Source: Marinifilum sp. N1E240 (GTDB taxonomy: Bacteria > Bacteroidota > Bacteroidia > Bacteroidales > Marinifilaceae). From it: DNA of 64,000 nucleotides. Positions within the stretch are counted from its first letter, which is position 1, and every line of letters starts with the position of its first letter. Made by a program: the position numbers and the translations under genes. Positions 21,146-30,997 of this stretch are shown here, one piece after another. Under the pieces are notes generated by a model. That model was not told where the DNA came from. It did not search any database and worked only from the letters and a program-made list of their open reading frames with translations. The stretch spans positions 957,088 through 1,021,087 of the forward strand of contig NZ_WHKF01000001.1 of NCBI RefSeq assembly GCF_009295825.1. Reading direction: 5' to 3'.

Positions 21146-24100
21146 TTAGAATGATAATTGAATACCAGCAAAGAATGATTTATTGATAGGATAGAAACTT
21201 CTGTCGATACCTAAGTTTCTAACGTCACCACGTCCAACTTCAGGATCAATTCCAGAATAATCGGTTAATGTCCAAACATTTTGTGCATTTACGTAAATTC
21301 TACATTTGGTTAAACCTAAGCGACTGATTGTTGCTTTTGGAAGTGTATATCCAAGTTCAATATTTTTCATACGAAGGAACGAACCATCTTCAAGGAATCG
21401 ATCAGATTCACGTGAATTTAAATTTGGATCACCTAAAACGGCTCTTGGAATATTGGTTTTAGTATTTGTCTCAGTCCATGCATTTAGCGATGATCTTAGG
21501 AAATTTTGACCGGAAGCCATATTTTCCAAATAGTACCGATTACCATTGTAAATTTTATTTCCTTGCACACCATAGAAAAGCATAGAGAAATCAAAACCTT
21601 TGTACGATGCATTAAGGTTTATACTGTAAGTAAAATCAGGAATTCCTGATCCTGAATAAACTTTATCTTTTTCATTTAATTCACCATCACCATTGGTATC
21701 AACAAATTTAATATCACCAGGTTTTGCATTTTCTTGTAGCAATGCACCTTCAGCACCTGTGTGAGCATTCACCTCATTCATTGATTGAAAAATTCCATCT
21801 GTTTTGTACAGGAAGAATGCACCAATTTCATATCCTACTTTAGTTTGAGTTGGGAAATGAGAATCACCAAATTTTAAACCTTCACCAAATAAAGATTGAT
21901 CGGTGTTAGCCAATTTGATTACCTCATTTTTAGTTGTAGTTAAGGTTGTGTTAATGTTAAATTTAAATTCTCCATTTTGTTTATAGTAAGATAATTCAAA
22001 TTCAAGACCTTTATTTTCAATTTCACCAACGTTTAATACCGGATTATCTAATCCTGCAGATCCAGGCAACTGTCGGTAAATTAGCATGTCTTCAGTAGAA
22101 GTATTGTAATAATTTACACTACCAATAAATGCACTATTTAAGAAGGCGAAATCCAAACCAAAGTTTTTAGAAATAGTAGTTTCCCACTGTAATTCTCTAT
22201 TCTCAAGACCTTTTGCAATACTACCAGTCCAAGGGTTGGCACCAGAACCTCTTACAGCTCCTAAAGCATAATCCGTACTAGTACTAATTAATGCCTGATG
22301 ATCGTATAGACCTAAAGTTCCTTCATTACCTAATTTTCCCCAACTTGCACGTAGTTTTAAGTTGTCAATAAAATCATTGCTCGACATGAAATCTTCCTCA
22401 GTTATTCTCCAACCAAAGGCAACTGAAGGGAATGTTCCATAACGTGAATCCGATCCAAATTTTGAAGATCCATCTCTACGAGCGGTAACTTGAAATAAAT
22501 ATTTGCTATCGTATGAGTAGTTAACTCTACCTAAAATAGAAGTTCTGGTGTATTTGTTTCTGCTGCCATAGGCTGCGTATGTTCCACCTTCTCCGGCATT
22601 TAAAGTTGTCCAGCTTGGATCTAAGAATCCGCCAGGTACATCTTCAGTTACCAAATCTCCATCTTCAACAGAGTAAACCGTTTTCTTACCAGTTACATTT
22701 GCTCCAATCCAGTCATTGGTTGTTTTAGATGCGGTGTAACCAAGAACAGAAGTAAATGAGTGTTTGCCAAAATCTTTCTGAAGGTTTAACAAATGCTCCA
22801 TGATTTGGCTGCGGTAGTTATTTCTTTCTTCACCATAGTAGATCCAATCTTCACCATCTTTAGGGCTTCTATCGAATTTTGAATGATAATTCCATTCTTT
22901 TTTATTGCTGTTAACCAAGCCAAGGTTTACTTGATATGATAACCAGTCAGTAATTTTTAGTCGTCCTGTTACATTTGCAGAGAAATATTGCAAATCAGTT
23001 TCACCTTTTACATTCAAATGATTGGCATATGGATTTGCATTTGTAGGCATATCTCCAGAAGTAAGCTGTACATTACCATCTTCGTCAAAAGGAGTGATAA
23101 GTGGAGTCAATTTATAGGTATCTCTTAAAGAAAATTTCTTACTTTCAGAGTTGGTTTCGGCATATGAAATATTTCCATCTACTTTTAATCGACCTTTGGT
23201 CATACCTAGCTTTGCACGTAGGGTCTTTTTAAGGTAATCACTTCCTATAAGAGTTCCTTCTTCGTCATTCCAACTTCCAGATAAACCATAATATCCAAGA
23301 TCGTTACCACCATTAATACTTAGGTTGTAATTTTGTTGAAGAGCCGTTCTGTTAACTTCTTTTTGCCAATCTGTATTTGCCTCAATTGGCGCCGTAATGT
23401 AGTTTGGTAGTGCTACCTGATCTCCAGAAGATGCATATTGATTGTAATTGTCATACATCATTTTATGAACCTTTACATATCCTTCAGAATTCAATAAGTC
23501 CAATTGATCAATCGCCTTTGTTTGACCAACATGCATATTAAAATCAACATTGATTTTACCTTTTTTTCCTTTTTTGGTGGTGATTAATACAACGCCATTG
23601 GCAGCTCTAGATCCATATATTGCTGCAGCAGCACCATCTTTTAAGATCTCGAATGATGCGATATCGTCAGGATTTAAAAGTGACATTGAACCAGGTAAAC
23701 CATCGATAATATACAGTGGATCATTATTACCTACGGTTCCAAATCCACGTATTGTAATACTTGATCCAGAGCCTGGAGCTCCACCAAATTTTGTGATGGT
23801 AACACCCGCAACCTTACCCTGTAATGAGTTAACAGGATTTGACGATGGTGTTTTAGCCAAATCTTCAGCCTTAACAGAAGCTACAGCTCCAGTTAAATCA
23901 CTCTTTTTCTGAACACCATAACCAACAACTACAACCTCGTTCAAGCCTTGTACATCTTCCTTAAGAATAATGCTAAAGTCAGTTTGATTCTCTACTACAA
24001 CTTCCTGGTCGATGTAACCAATAAATGAGAACTGAATTACAGAATTCTCAGGTACTGATAATTGGAATTTTCCATCAAAATCGGTTACTGTACCAGTGGA

Positions 24101-24331
24101 TGTTCCTTTTACTATAATGTTAACACCAATTAATGGTAGGTTTTGATCATCAACTACGGTTCCCGAAATGTTTTTTTGATTTTCTTGTAGAGAGGTAGCT
24201 TTTACAGAATTTGCTGCATTACAGGGTAGTGGACCCATTATTACAGCTAAAATGCAAAGTTTCATGATCCATGAAACGAAGCCAGACTGCACGGAAAATA
24301 TCCCCGCAGCAGTTTTTGCGTTTTTTTTCAT
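21146..24331 (-). CDS. SusC/RagA family TonB-linked outer membrane transporter (no STN domain)
   Basis: TonB-dependent channel, 1061 residues. In order: signal peptide, carboxypeptidase-D-like regulatory domain (ISGTVVDDQNLPLIGVNI... FDGKFQL), the SusC signature GLNEVVVVGYGVQKK, plug (GKVAGVTITK, IRGFGTVGNNDPLYIIDG, GAAAAIYGSRAANGVVLITT) and the 22-strand barrel ending in an aromatic residue (SFFAGIQLSF). The frame opens at 24394, but the ATG at 24331 (MKKNAKTAAG) starts the signal peptide. No STN domain, so it is not of the sigma/anti-sigma signalling type, unlike the second SusC in this window. Operon with SusD; preceded by a region with recurring TTGGTAG motifs. Confidence 0.93.
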   Translation of the reverse strand: MKKNAKTAAGIFSVQSGFVSWIMKLCILAVIMGPLPCNAANSVKATSLQENQKNISGTVVDDQNLPLIGVNIIVKGTSTGTVTDFDGKFQLSVPENSVIQFSFIGYIDQEVVVENQTDFSIILKEDVQGLNEVVVVGYGVQKKSDLTGAVASVKAEDLAKTPSSNPVNSLQGKVAGVTITKFGGAPGSGSSITIRGFGTVGNNDPLYIIDGLPGSMSLLNPDDIASFEILKDGAAAAIYGSRAANGVVLITTKKGKKGKINVDFNMHVGQTKAIDQLDLLNSEGYVKVHKMMYDNYNQYASSGDQVALPNYITAPIEANTDWQKEVNRTALQQNYNLSINGGNDLGYYGLSGSWNDEEGTLIGSDYLKKTLRAKLGMTKGRLKVDGNISYAETNSESKKFSLRDTYKLTPLITPFDEDGNVQLTSGDMPTNANPYANHLNVKGETDLQYFSANVTGRLKITDWLSYQVNLGLVNSNKKEWNYHSKFDRSPKDGEDWIYYGEERNNYRSQIMEHLLNLQKDFGKHSFTSVLGYTASKTTNDWIGANVTGKKTVYSVEDGDLVTEDVPGGFLDPSWTTLNAGEGGTYAAYGSRNKYTRTSILGRVNYSYDSKYLFQVTARRDGSSKFGSDSRYGTFPSVAFGWRITEEDFMSSNDFIDNLKLRASWGKLGNEGTLGLYDHQALISTSTDYALGAVRGSGANPWTGSIAKGLENRELQWETTISKNFGLDFAFLNSAFIGSVNYYNTSTEDMLIYRQLPGSAGLDNPVLNVGEIENKGLEFELSYYKQNGEFKFNINTTLTTTKNEVIKLANTDQSLFGEGLKFGDSHFPTQTKVGYEIGAFFLYKTDGIFQSMNEVNAHTGAEGALLQENAKPGDIKFVDTNGDGELNEKDKVYSGSGIPDFTYSINLNASYKGFDFSMLFYGVQGNKIYNGNRYYLENMASGQNFLRSSLNAWTETNTKTNIPRAVLGDPNLNSRESDRFLEDGSFLRMKNIELGYTLPKATISRLGLTKCRIYVNAQNVWTLTDYSGIDPEVGRGDVRNLGIDRSFYPINKSFFAGIQLSF

Positions 24332-24991
24332 AAATTTAGATGCGTTAAAAGTTAGTTTGTTGTTCTTAAGTTTTAAGCATGGAACAACAAGCAATTATTA
24401 TTTGAGAACAGGGATTGTTGGTAGCTTTCCCTGTTGTCTTTAATTCTGTTTTTTACTTCATAAAAGAAATTTTAGATTACAATTGTTCCTCATTTCGATG
24501 GAACATATCATTTACTTTCATTAAAGTATTATAGCATACTAGTTTGGTTGCTCAAGAATTGGAGCACTGAGATTTTGAATAGTTGGTAGCTATTCAAATT
24601 AGAAGCGGTGATCAACAAATTAAACATTCAAAAAGTCCACGATGTGAATGTCTGTATACGAGTTGTACAATTATTTGCTTTTGCATGGTAATGAATCTAA
24701 GAAAATGATTGGTTAATATTCACTTCAACAATTCAATAATTTGGTTTAACTGAAAACCTTTGCAGCAAATATATGTAAAAATAACTACCAGTACATACTA
24801 GTTGGTAGTAAAATTTTAAAAATATTTTGTGATTAGATAGAGTGAAAGTGCCTGAACTATTGAAAAAACAATGGGTGTAGTGAAATTATAAAATTGAGAA
24901 AAATTTCAGGTGTTTTTTGATTTCTAAATAGAAAAGTTTTTGAATGTGAGTTAAAATATGATAAAAGTCATATTTCAATGGAGAGCAAAAT
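24332..24991. promoter_or_regulatory. 660-bp control region upstream of SusC with repeated TTGGTAG motifs
   Basis: No gene. On the minus strand TATATTTG (complement of 24766-24773) matches the Bacteroidota -7 box TAnnTTTG. Overlapping its expected -33 area is an inverted repeat ACTACCA (24784-24790) / TGGTAGT (24803-24809). The word TTGGTAG recurs at 24417-24423, 24583-24589 and 24802-24808. The second copy is the loop of a perfect 9-bp inverted repeat TTTGAATAG/CTATTCAAA (24574-24598). Together these look like a multi-site operator and leader for the SusC/SusD operon. Confidence 0.45.
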
Positions 24992-25022
24992 AAAAAAAGG
25001 CTGGTTTACTAACCAGCCTTTG
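24992..25022 (-). terminator. intrinsic terminator of the galactose mutarotase transcript
   Basis: An 11-bp perfect stem AAAGGCTGGTT (24996-25006) with AACCAGCCTTT (25011-25021), 4-nt loop. On the minus strand it is followed by a run of T (complement of the A-run 24992-24998). It directly abuts the gene stop. Confidence 0.9.
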
Positions 25023-25024
25023 AA

Positions 25025-26044
25025 TTAAAATATCAGTTTGTAATTCGTTTGTTGTTTGTAAATTTCTCCGGGTTCGAGCCAGCCATGTTTAAAAGATGGA
25101 TGGTTTGGAGCATCGGGATATCCTTGAGCCTCTAAAGCAACACCTGCAAATGCTTCGAACCTTCTTTTTTCTCCAGCACTGATATATTTGCCAGTGTAAA
25201 CCTGAAGCCCTGGAAAAGTAGTGATGACTTCCATACTCACTTTTTTATCAGGAGAAATTAATTCAGCAACTTTTCTTGGAGTTTTTGTTGTTTCGCCAAA
25301 TGCAAAGCAATCATCATAGTTTTCTATATCTTCTATATCTTGATTGATAGTTTTCTTTGTTCTGAAATCGAAACAAGTGTTTTCAACATTTAATAATTTT
25401 CCACTCGGAATTAAAAAATCATTTGTTTCCAATAAATAATTCGCATCAATCTGTAATTCATGATCTAATATGTTTGAACAGCTATCAGATAAATTGAAAT
25501 AAGAGTGTTGTGTAAGATTGATAGGTGTAGTTTTATCAGTAGTAGCTTCGTATTTAATTTGAAGTTCATTTTCATCTGAAAGGCTATATATCACAGTTGT
25601 ATTTACATTTCCAGGGAAGTTTTCTTCGCCATCAACGCTTAAATAGCTTAGGTGTAATTCAGAATCATTTACGACTTTAGCCTTCCAAACTTTTCTATCA
25701 AAACCGATATTACCACCGTGTAAATGATGAGGAGAATGATTGCAGGAAAGTTGTAATTCTTTTCCATTAATTGTGACTTTACCATGATCGATTCTATTTC
25801 CAAATCGACCAATTAGGGCTCCAAAATAGGGATAGTTATCTAAATAATTCTTGCTGGTATATTCTTGTAATGTATCAAAACCTAGAACCATTTCTCTATC
25901 AACTCCTTCCATGGGAGCAATGAATGAAGTTAGAATTCCACCATAGTTTGTGATTTTGGCTTGAACGCCATTTTTATTGGAAAGGGTAAATAATTTGACA
26001 TTTTCCCCCGAAGGAGTACTACCAAAATCTGATGTACTGATCAT
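25025..26044 (-). CDS. galM: aldose 1-epimerase (galactose mutarotase)
   Basis: Interconverts alpha and beta anomers of aldoses, mainly galactose. The beta-supersandwich fold is recognisable from NYGGILTSF near the start, RFGNRIDHGK, HGGNIGFDRKVW with a conserved His, the catalytic His in NLTQHSYFNL and the catalytic Glu in GVALEAQGYPDAPNHPSF. 339 residues, no signal peptide, so cytosolic. Upstream of it on the same strand is the DUF493 gene, 92 bp away. It would serve galactose released by beta-galactosidases such as the GH2 enzyme of this window, though it is not in that operon. Confidence 0.93.
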   Translation of the reverse strand: MISTSDFGSTPSGENVKLFTLSNKNGVQAKITNYGGILTSFIAPMEGVDREMVLGFDTLQEYTSKNYLDNYPYFGALIGRFGNRIDHGKVTINGKELQLSCNHSPHHLHGGNIGFDRKVWKAKVVNDSELHLSYLSVDGEENFPGNVNTTVIYSLSDENELQIKYEATTDKTTPINLTQHSYFNLSDSCSNILDHELQIDANYLLETNDFLIPSGKLLNVENTCFDFRTKKTINQDIEDIENYDDCFAFGETTKTPRKVAELISPDKKVSMEVITTFPGLQVYTGKYISAGEKRRFEAFAGVALEAQGYPDAPNHPSFKHGWLEPGEIYKQQTNYKLIF

Positions 26045-26136
26045 TTGAAGTTTTCTTAGTTTTTATTTTTTTGAATGACGAATTTAAATAAAAAATTGAT
26101 GGCGTAAGTTTTATTCTACCTGTGTTAAAATCATAT

Positions 26137-26409
26137 TTATAAAGACATAATACCTTTTATACCCTGAGCTCTTGAATATACTTCCACAACATCATCCGCC
26201 GAATTCATAATTTTTTTTACCGTTACACCTATAAATCGAATATCCTTAGATGTCTTATATGAAAATTCAGTATCCTCAGGAAATAGGTTCTTTACGGCAT
26301 TTATTTTATCCTCGTTATTAGGAACAATAAATTTGAACATATACAACGATGGCCATTGTGTAGATTCAAATAATTGTTGCTTAATTCTGTTGTATTTATC
26401 CTGATCCAT
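26137..26409 (-). CDS. DUF493 family protein (YbeD-like)
   Basis: Small cytosolic protein with the ACT-like ferredoxin fold of DUF493/YbeD: WPSLYMFKFIVPNNEDKINAV at residues 19-39, then FSYKTSKDIRFIGVTVKKIMNSADDVVEVYSRAQGIKGI, a close match to the family pattern (SsggkY.SlTv.....s.eev..iY..l....gV). 90 residues as usual. Biochemical role unknown. It precedes the mutarotase gene on the same strand and may share its transcript. Confidence 0.85.
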   Translation of the reverse strand: MDQDKYNRIKQQLFESTQWPSLYMFKFIVPNNEDKINAVKNLFPEDTEFSYKTSKDIRFIGVTVKKIMNSADDVVEVYSRAQGIKGIMSL

Positions 26410-26651
26410 GTTTCATTTTTTTTAGAGCAAACAAAAATCGTAATTTTTTCTGAAAACTTACAATCGTATTTACAAGAGAACGAATAATACCGTTAAAAAG
26501 TTTTATTTCAGATAAAAGTATTTTACTTAAATAGTTGTTAAGATGAACCAAATTATTATTTAACTAGATCTTTAAATAGTATCTTTACTTGTTTATAAGT
26601 AGATTAATCTATTTGAAACAATATCAAAACATCCACTAACTAATATCATAG

Positions 26652-27773
26652 ATGAATAGAAAAGTAATAATCGTACTCTTGGTCGTGCTAACTTTAGCCG
26701 TGTCATTTTTTGCGATGAAAGGATTGACGAGTTTAAAAAAAACTCCTAAAAAGAATCAAGACCGTAAAAAAGTTCCTATTGTAAAAGTTGAGTCAGTAGC
26801 TTATCACGCTATTTCTGCCCCTATAATTGAAAAGGGAAGATTAGCTTCCAATTTGGAAGTAAACCTAAGTTCGGAAGTTGCTGGACGAATTGTTGAAACT
26901 GGAGTTCCTTTAAAGGTAGGGCAGAAGTTTAAAAAAGGACAATTGCTAATCCGCATTTACGAAGAAGATGCCAAGATGGATTTGCGTGCTCAGAAAAGTC
27001 GTTTCCTGAATAAACTTGCCGAAAATTTACCGGATATAAAAGTTGATTATGCTGAAAATTTTGATGTATGGATGAGTTTTTTCAATTCCATTGATTTAGA
27101 AAAATCTATTCCTGAACTGCCAAAAGTAAAATCAGATCAGGAGAAAGTTTTTATGGCAAGCCGAAATATATTAGGCGACTATTATGCAATTAAAAGTGCA
27201 GAGGTAAAACTTGCTAAAAGAAAAATATATGCTCCTTTTAATGGTTCTTATGTGGCTGTGAACACACAAATTGGTTCGGTTGCAGGAATGGGATCTAAAT
27301 TGGCAGGTATTATTGAATCAAACAAATTGGAATTGCAGGTTCCTATTGAATCAAGAGATATACGTTGGTTACAACTGAATGAAAAGGTTGATGTTCTTGA
27401 TTCTAATGGAGAAGTGCTATGTACAGGTAAACTGGTAAGAAAATCTGATTTTGTAGATCAGGGAACTCAGTCTATTTCTGTTTTTGTGAAGATTGAGAGG
27501 ACAAACAATCAGGAATTGTTTCAGGGACAATTTTTGACTGCACGTTTCCATGGTAAAACAATCGAAAATGCAATGGAAATTCCTCGAAACGCAGTTTTTG
27601 GTTCTAATAAAGTATTTGTAGTTGAAGAGGACTTATTAAGAGAAAAAGAAATTGTTGTAATAAAACGTAACGAAAATACTTTGGTTTTTAATGGGTTGAA
27701 AGAAGGAGAAGTGTTGGTGATAGAACCTCCTGTGAAAGCAACTGAAAATATGAAAGTACAAATTCAGAAATAG
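26652..27773 (+). CDS. RND efflux periplasmic adaptor subunit (HlyD/AcrA family)
   Basis: Membrane fusion protein that links an inner membrane RND pump to a TolC-type channel. N-terminal membrane anchor (VIIVLLVVLTLAVSFFAM), lipoyl-like half-motifs (NLSSEVAGRIVETGVPLKVGQKFKKGQLLIRI and KRKIYAPFNGSYV), a short helical hairpin between them, then beta-barrel and membrane-proximal domains (PRNAVFGSNKVFVVEEDLL). 373 residues. First of three genes with 6- and 53-bp gaps, so a complete tripartite efflux operon. No regulator gene is adjacent, and the exported compounds are unknown. Confidence 0.9.
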   Translation: MNRKVIIVLLVVLTLAVSFFAMKGLTSLKKTPKKNQDRKKVPIVKVESVAYHAISAPIIEKGRLASNLEVNLSSEVAGRIVETGVPLKVGQKFKKGQLLIRIYEEDAKMDLRAQKSRFLNKLAENLPDIKVDYAENFDVWMSFFNSIDLEKSIPELPKVKSDQEKVFMASRNILGDYYAIKSAEVKLAKRKIYAPFNGSYVAVNTQIGSVAGMGSKLAGIIESNKLELQVPIESRDIRWLQLNEKVDVLDSNGEVLCTGKLVRKSDFVDQGTQSISVFVKIERTNNQELFQGQFLTARFHGKTIENAMEIPRNAVFGSNKVFVVEEDLLREKEIVVIKRNENTLVFNGLKEGEVLVIEPPVKATENMKVQIQK

Positions 27774-27779
27774 CGTATA

Positions 27780-30700
27780 ATGAGAAATATTATATCACAA
27801 TTTGTAAGATATCCGTTTTACGGGAAAATGATTATAGCCGTAATGCTGATTGCAGGTGGTGCTTCTTTGTGGTTTATGAAGAAATCATTTTTCCCGCAAA
27901 CAGAGTCTAAAACTATTACCGTTTCAATGGTTTTTCCTGGCGCTTCGCCTAAAGAGGTAGAAGAAGGAATTACCTCTCGTATGGAAGATGCAGTTCGAGG
28001 TATTGTTGGAATAAAAGAGATGAATTCGGTTTCCTCGGAGGGGTTTGCTCGTCTAACGATTACCACTACTGGTGATTACGATTTAGATGAAACCCTTGCA
28101 GATGTTAAGAATGCTGTTGATGGAATTCCATCATTTCCTACTGGAGCGGAAAAGGCTGTAATTGCTAAGCGTAGAGCAACTACGCCAGCAGTTCGTATGG
28201 CGGTTACAGGTAATGTAGATTTGCTGACCTTAAAAATATATGCTGATAATATCTATGATGATCTGATGCGTTCTAAGAAAATGTCTCAAATTACGCTTTC
28301 TGGTTTTCCAAAATTGGAGTTATCGGTGGAGGTAAAAGAGGATAATTTGAGACGATACAATCTTACCTTTAATGAAATTTCGAGAGCTATTGCCAATAAT
28401 AATATTGATATTTCAGGTGGTGCGATAAAAAATAAGGTTGAGGAAATCTTAATTCGAACAAGAAATCGCTCTGTTGATCCGGATCAAATTGGAGAAATTA
28501 TACTAAAGGCAAATCCAGATGGTAGTTATATCAGGATTCGGGATGTAGCAAAAATCCATTTTCAGTTTCAGGATGTTCCTAATTCAACGTATATGAATAA
28601 GAACCCTGCGGTTTCTATTAATGTTAATAAACTGAATGAGGAAGACCTTGAAGAAATATCAGACTTTTGTAACAAGTATGCGAAAGAGTTCAATGAAAAA
28701 TATGATGATGCAACTTTGGAAGTTACATTCGATTTTGTGACTTTGTTACAATCAAGATTGTCTTTGTTATATAAAAATGGAGGTTACGGTCTATTATTGG
28801 TTGTAATTTCTCTAGCTTTATTCTTAAGCTTCCGATTATCTCTTTGGGTTGCCTGGGGAATTCCAGCTTCTTTTTTAGGCATGTTTATTATTGCCAACCT
28901 AATGGGGGTTACCATTAATATGATTTCCCTTTTCGGGATGATTCTTATTATTGGAATTTTAGTTGACGATGGAATTGTAATTGGGGAGAATATTTATTCT
29001 CACTTTGAGAAAGGAAAAAGTCCTAGAAGAGCTGCAATTGATGGAACTATGGAGGTTGTTCCTGCGGTATTAACCTCAGTTACTACTACTATGGTTGCTT
29101 TCTCGCCACTTTTATTGGTTACAGGGAATATGGAGTTTTTATATGAGATGGCATTTATTGTTGTTGCCTGTCTTAGTTTATCCTTATTCGAGAGTCTTTT
29201 CGTTCTGCCTAGTCATGTAGGAAATGAAATTGTTTTAAATCGAAAGAGAAAAGACAATGCTTTTAATCGTTTTAGACAAAAAATAGAGAAAGGAATTCTT
29301 TACGTTCGTGATCATGTATATGCAGGAGTTCTTGATAAACTGGTGCAATGGCGTTGGTTTGTAATTTTTATACCGGTTGCATTGTTCTTTGTAACCATGG
29401 GCTTATTTCAGGGGGGATTTATTCAAAGCACCTTTTTTCCGAATGTAACTTTCGATACTTTCAACATAAACATTGCCTATAAGCCAGGCAGTAATAAGGA
29501 AATTACGATTCAGAAGTTGAAGGAGTTTGAAAAAGCTGTATGGGAAGTAAATGATGAATTGAAGAAAGAATTTCAAGATACAGCGACCTTTATAAAATAT
29601 ACAGGATTATCAACAGGAAATGCTTTTGGCGGACAAGAGGTTGGACCACATGCAGGTAATTTATCGGTAACACTTCGCGATATGGAAGGAGCACCGGTAT
29701 CTAGTTTTGATATTTCGGGTAGAGTGAAAGAGAAAATTGGTGAGGTTAATGATGTGGAGAAATATACCATCGGTGCCTTTAACAGATGGGGAGCACCGGT
29801 TTCGATATCTCTTCTAGGTAATGATTTGGAACAATTGAATCAGGCAAATGATTTCTTTCAGGGAGAGCTTCGTAAAATGGCTTCATTGTATAACATTAAT
29901 GATAATAACCCTTTGGGAAGTCGTGAGGTTAGGTTAAGATTAAAACCTAAGGCTTATTACCTGGGAATGGATTTACGATCGATTACAAGCCAAATTCGTC
30001 AGGGGTTTTTCGGAGGACAAGCTCAGCGTTTGCAAGAAGGAAAAGATGAGATAAAGGTTTGGGTTCGTTATCCGAAAAGTGATCGAATTTTTATTGGTCA
30101 AATGGAGGACATGAGGATTCGTACACCGAAAGGAGAATTTCCGTTGTCAGAATTGATTGAATATGAGATTTTGAGAGGTCCGGTTAGTATTCAACGTTAT
30201 AACGGAGCCAGAGAGATCCGTGTAGATGCAGAGTTGATTGATCCAAGCGAACCCGTTCCTCCAATTTTAGAGTACATCGAAACTACAATTTTACCAGAGT
30301 TGGAAGCCAGATTTCCAGATGTTCGACCAGAATATCAAGGACAACAAAAAAGATCGGCTGAAGATATTGAGGAGTTGAAAATCTATTTCTCAATTGCATT
30401 CATGCTTATTATTTTTATTGTGATGATTCACTTTAGAAGTTTCACACAAGGGATAATTGTATTGATGATGATTCCTTTAGGATGGCTGGGATCTGCCTGG
30501 GGGCATGGAGTAGAGGGATTTCCGGTTTCAATGTTAAGTGTATGGGGAATGGTTGCTCTTTCGGGCGTGATCATTAACGACGCTGTGGTTTTCCTCTCCA
30601 AATACAACTTATTTGTGGAAGAAGGAATGCTACCAATTTCGGCAGTGAAAGAAGCTGGTAAGGCTAGATTTAGAGCCATAATTTTAACAACCATAACTAC

Positions 30701-30944
30701 TACAGTTGGCTTGTATCCATTGATTCTGGAAAATTCATTTCAGGCACAATTTTTAATTCCTATGGCAATTGCATTGGCTTATGGAGTTTTGGTGGGAACC
30801 ATGTTTATTTTAATGTTTTTCCCAGTCTTAATTATGGTATTAAATGATATTAAGAGAATTACTCAAAGTTTTTGGGAAGGTAAAAACTTAGATTCTCGTG
30901 ATGTTGAGCCTAAGGTAAAGGAATCAAAAGTGAGTTTAGATTAA
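27780..30944 (+). CDS. RND family efflux pump, inner membrane transporter
   Basis: Proton-driven pump of the AcrB/MMPL superfamily, 1054 residues, with about 12 membrane helices in two groups (residues ~340-500 and ~870-1030) and two large periplasmic loops. TM4 carries the paired acidic residues of the proton relay in GILVDDGIVIGENIY, and the second half has the matching INDAVVFLSKY. The start MRNIISQFVRYPFYGKMI is typical of Bacteroidota RND pumps that resemble the heavy-metal/multidrug HAE families. It starts 6 bp after the adaptor. Substrate specificity cannot be assigned. Confidence 0.93.
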   Translation: MRNIISQFVRYPFYGKMIIAVMLIAGGASLWFMKKSFFPQTESKTITVSMVFPGASPKEVEEGITSRMEDAVRGIVGIKEMNSVSSEGFARLTITTTGDYDLDETLADVKNAVDGIPSFPTGAEKAVIAKRRATTPAVRMAVTGNVDLLTLKIYADNIYDDLMRSKKMSQITLSGFPKLELSVEVKEDNLRRYNLTFNEISRAIANNNIDISGGAIKNKVEEILIRTRNRSVDPDQIGEIILKANPDGSYIRIRDVAKIHFQFQDVPNSTYMNKNPAVSINVNKLNEEDLEEISDFCNKYAKEFNEKYDDATLEVTFDFVTLLQSRLSLLYKNGGYGLLLVVISLALFLSFRLSLWVAWGIPASFLGMFIIANLMGVTINMISLFGMILIIGILVDDGIVIGENIYSHFEKGKSPRRAAIDGTMEVVPAVLTSVTTTMVAFSPLLLVTGNMEFLYEMAFIVVACLSLSLFESLFVLPSHVGNEIVLNRKRKDNAFNRFRQKIEKGILYVRDHVYAGVLDKLVQWRWFVIFIPVALFFVTMGLFQGGFIQSTFFPNVTFDTFNINIAYKPGSNKEITIQKLKEFEKAVWEVNDELKKEFQDTATFIKYTGLSTGNAFGGQEVGPHAGNLSVTLRDMEGAPVSSFDISGRVKEKIGEVNDVEKYTIGAFNRWGAPVSISLLGNDLEQLNQANDFFQGELRKMASLYNINDNNPLGSREVRLRLKPKAYYLGMDLRSITSQIRQGFFGGQAQRLQEGKDEIKVWVRYPKSDRIFIGQMEDMRIRTPKGEFPLSELIEYEILRGPVSIQRYNGAREIRVDAELIDPSEPVPPILEYIETTILPELEARFPDVRPEYQGQQKRSAEDIEELKIYFSIAFMLIIFIVMIHFRSFTQGIIVLMMIPLGWLGSAWGHGVEGFPVSMLSVWGMVALSGVIINDAVVFLSKYNLFVEEGMLPISAVKEAGKARFRAIILTTITTTVGLYPLILENSFQAQFLIPMAIALAYGVLVGTMFILMFFPVLIMVLNDIKRITQSFWEGKNLDSRDVEPKVKESKVSLD

Positions 30945-30997
30945 ATAATGAATTGCACCAGGCTTTAGTCTGGGGTTCAATAATAAATAAAATTCAA

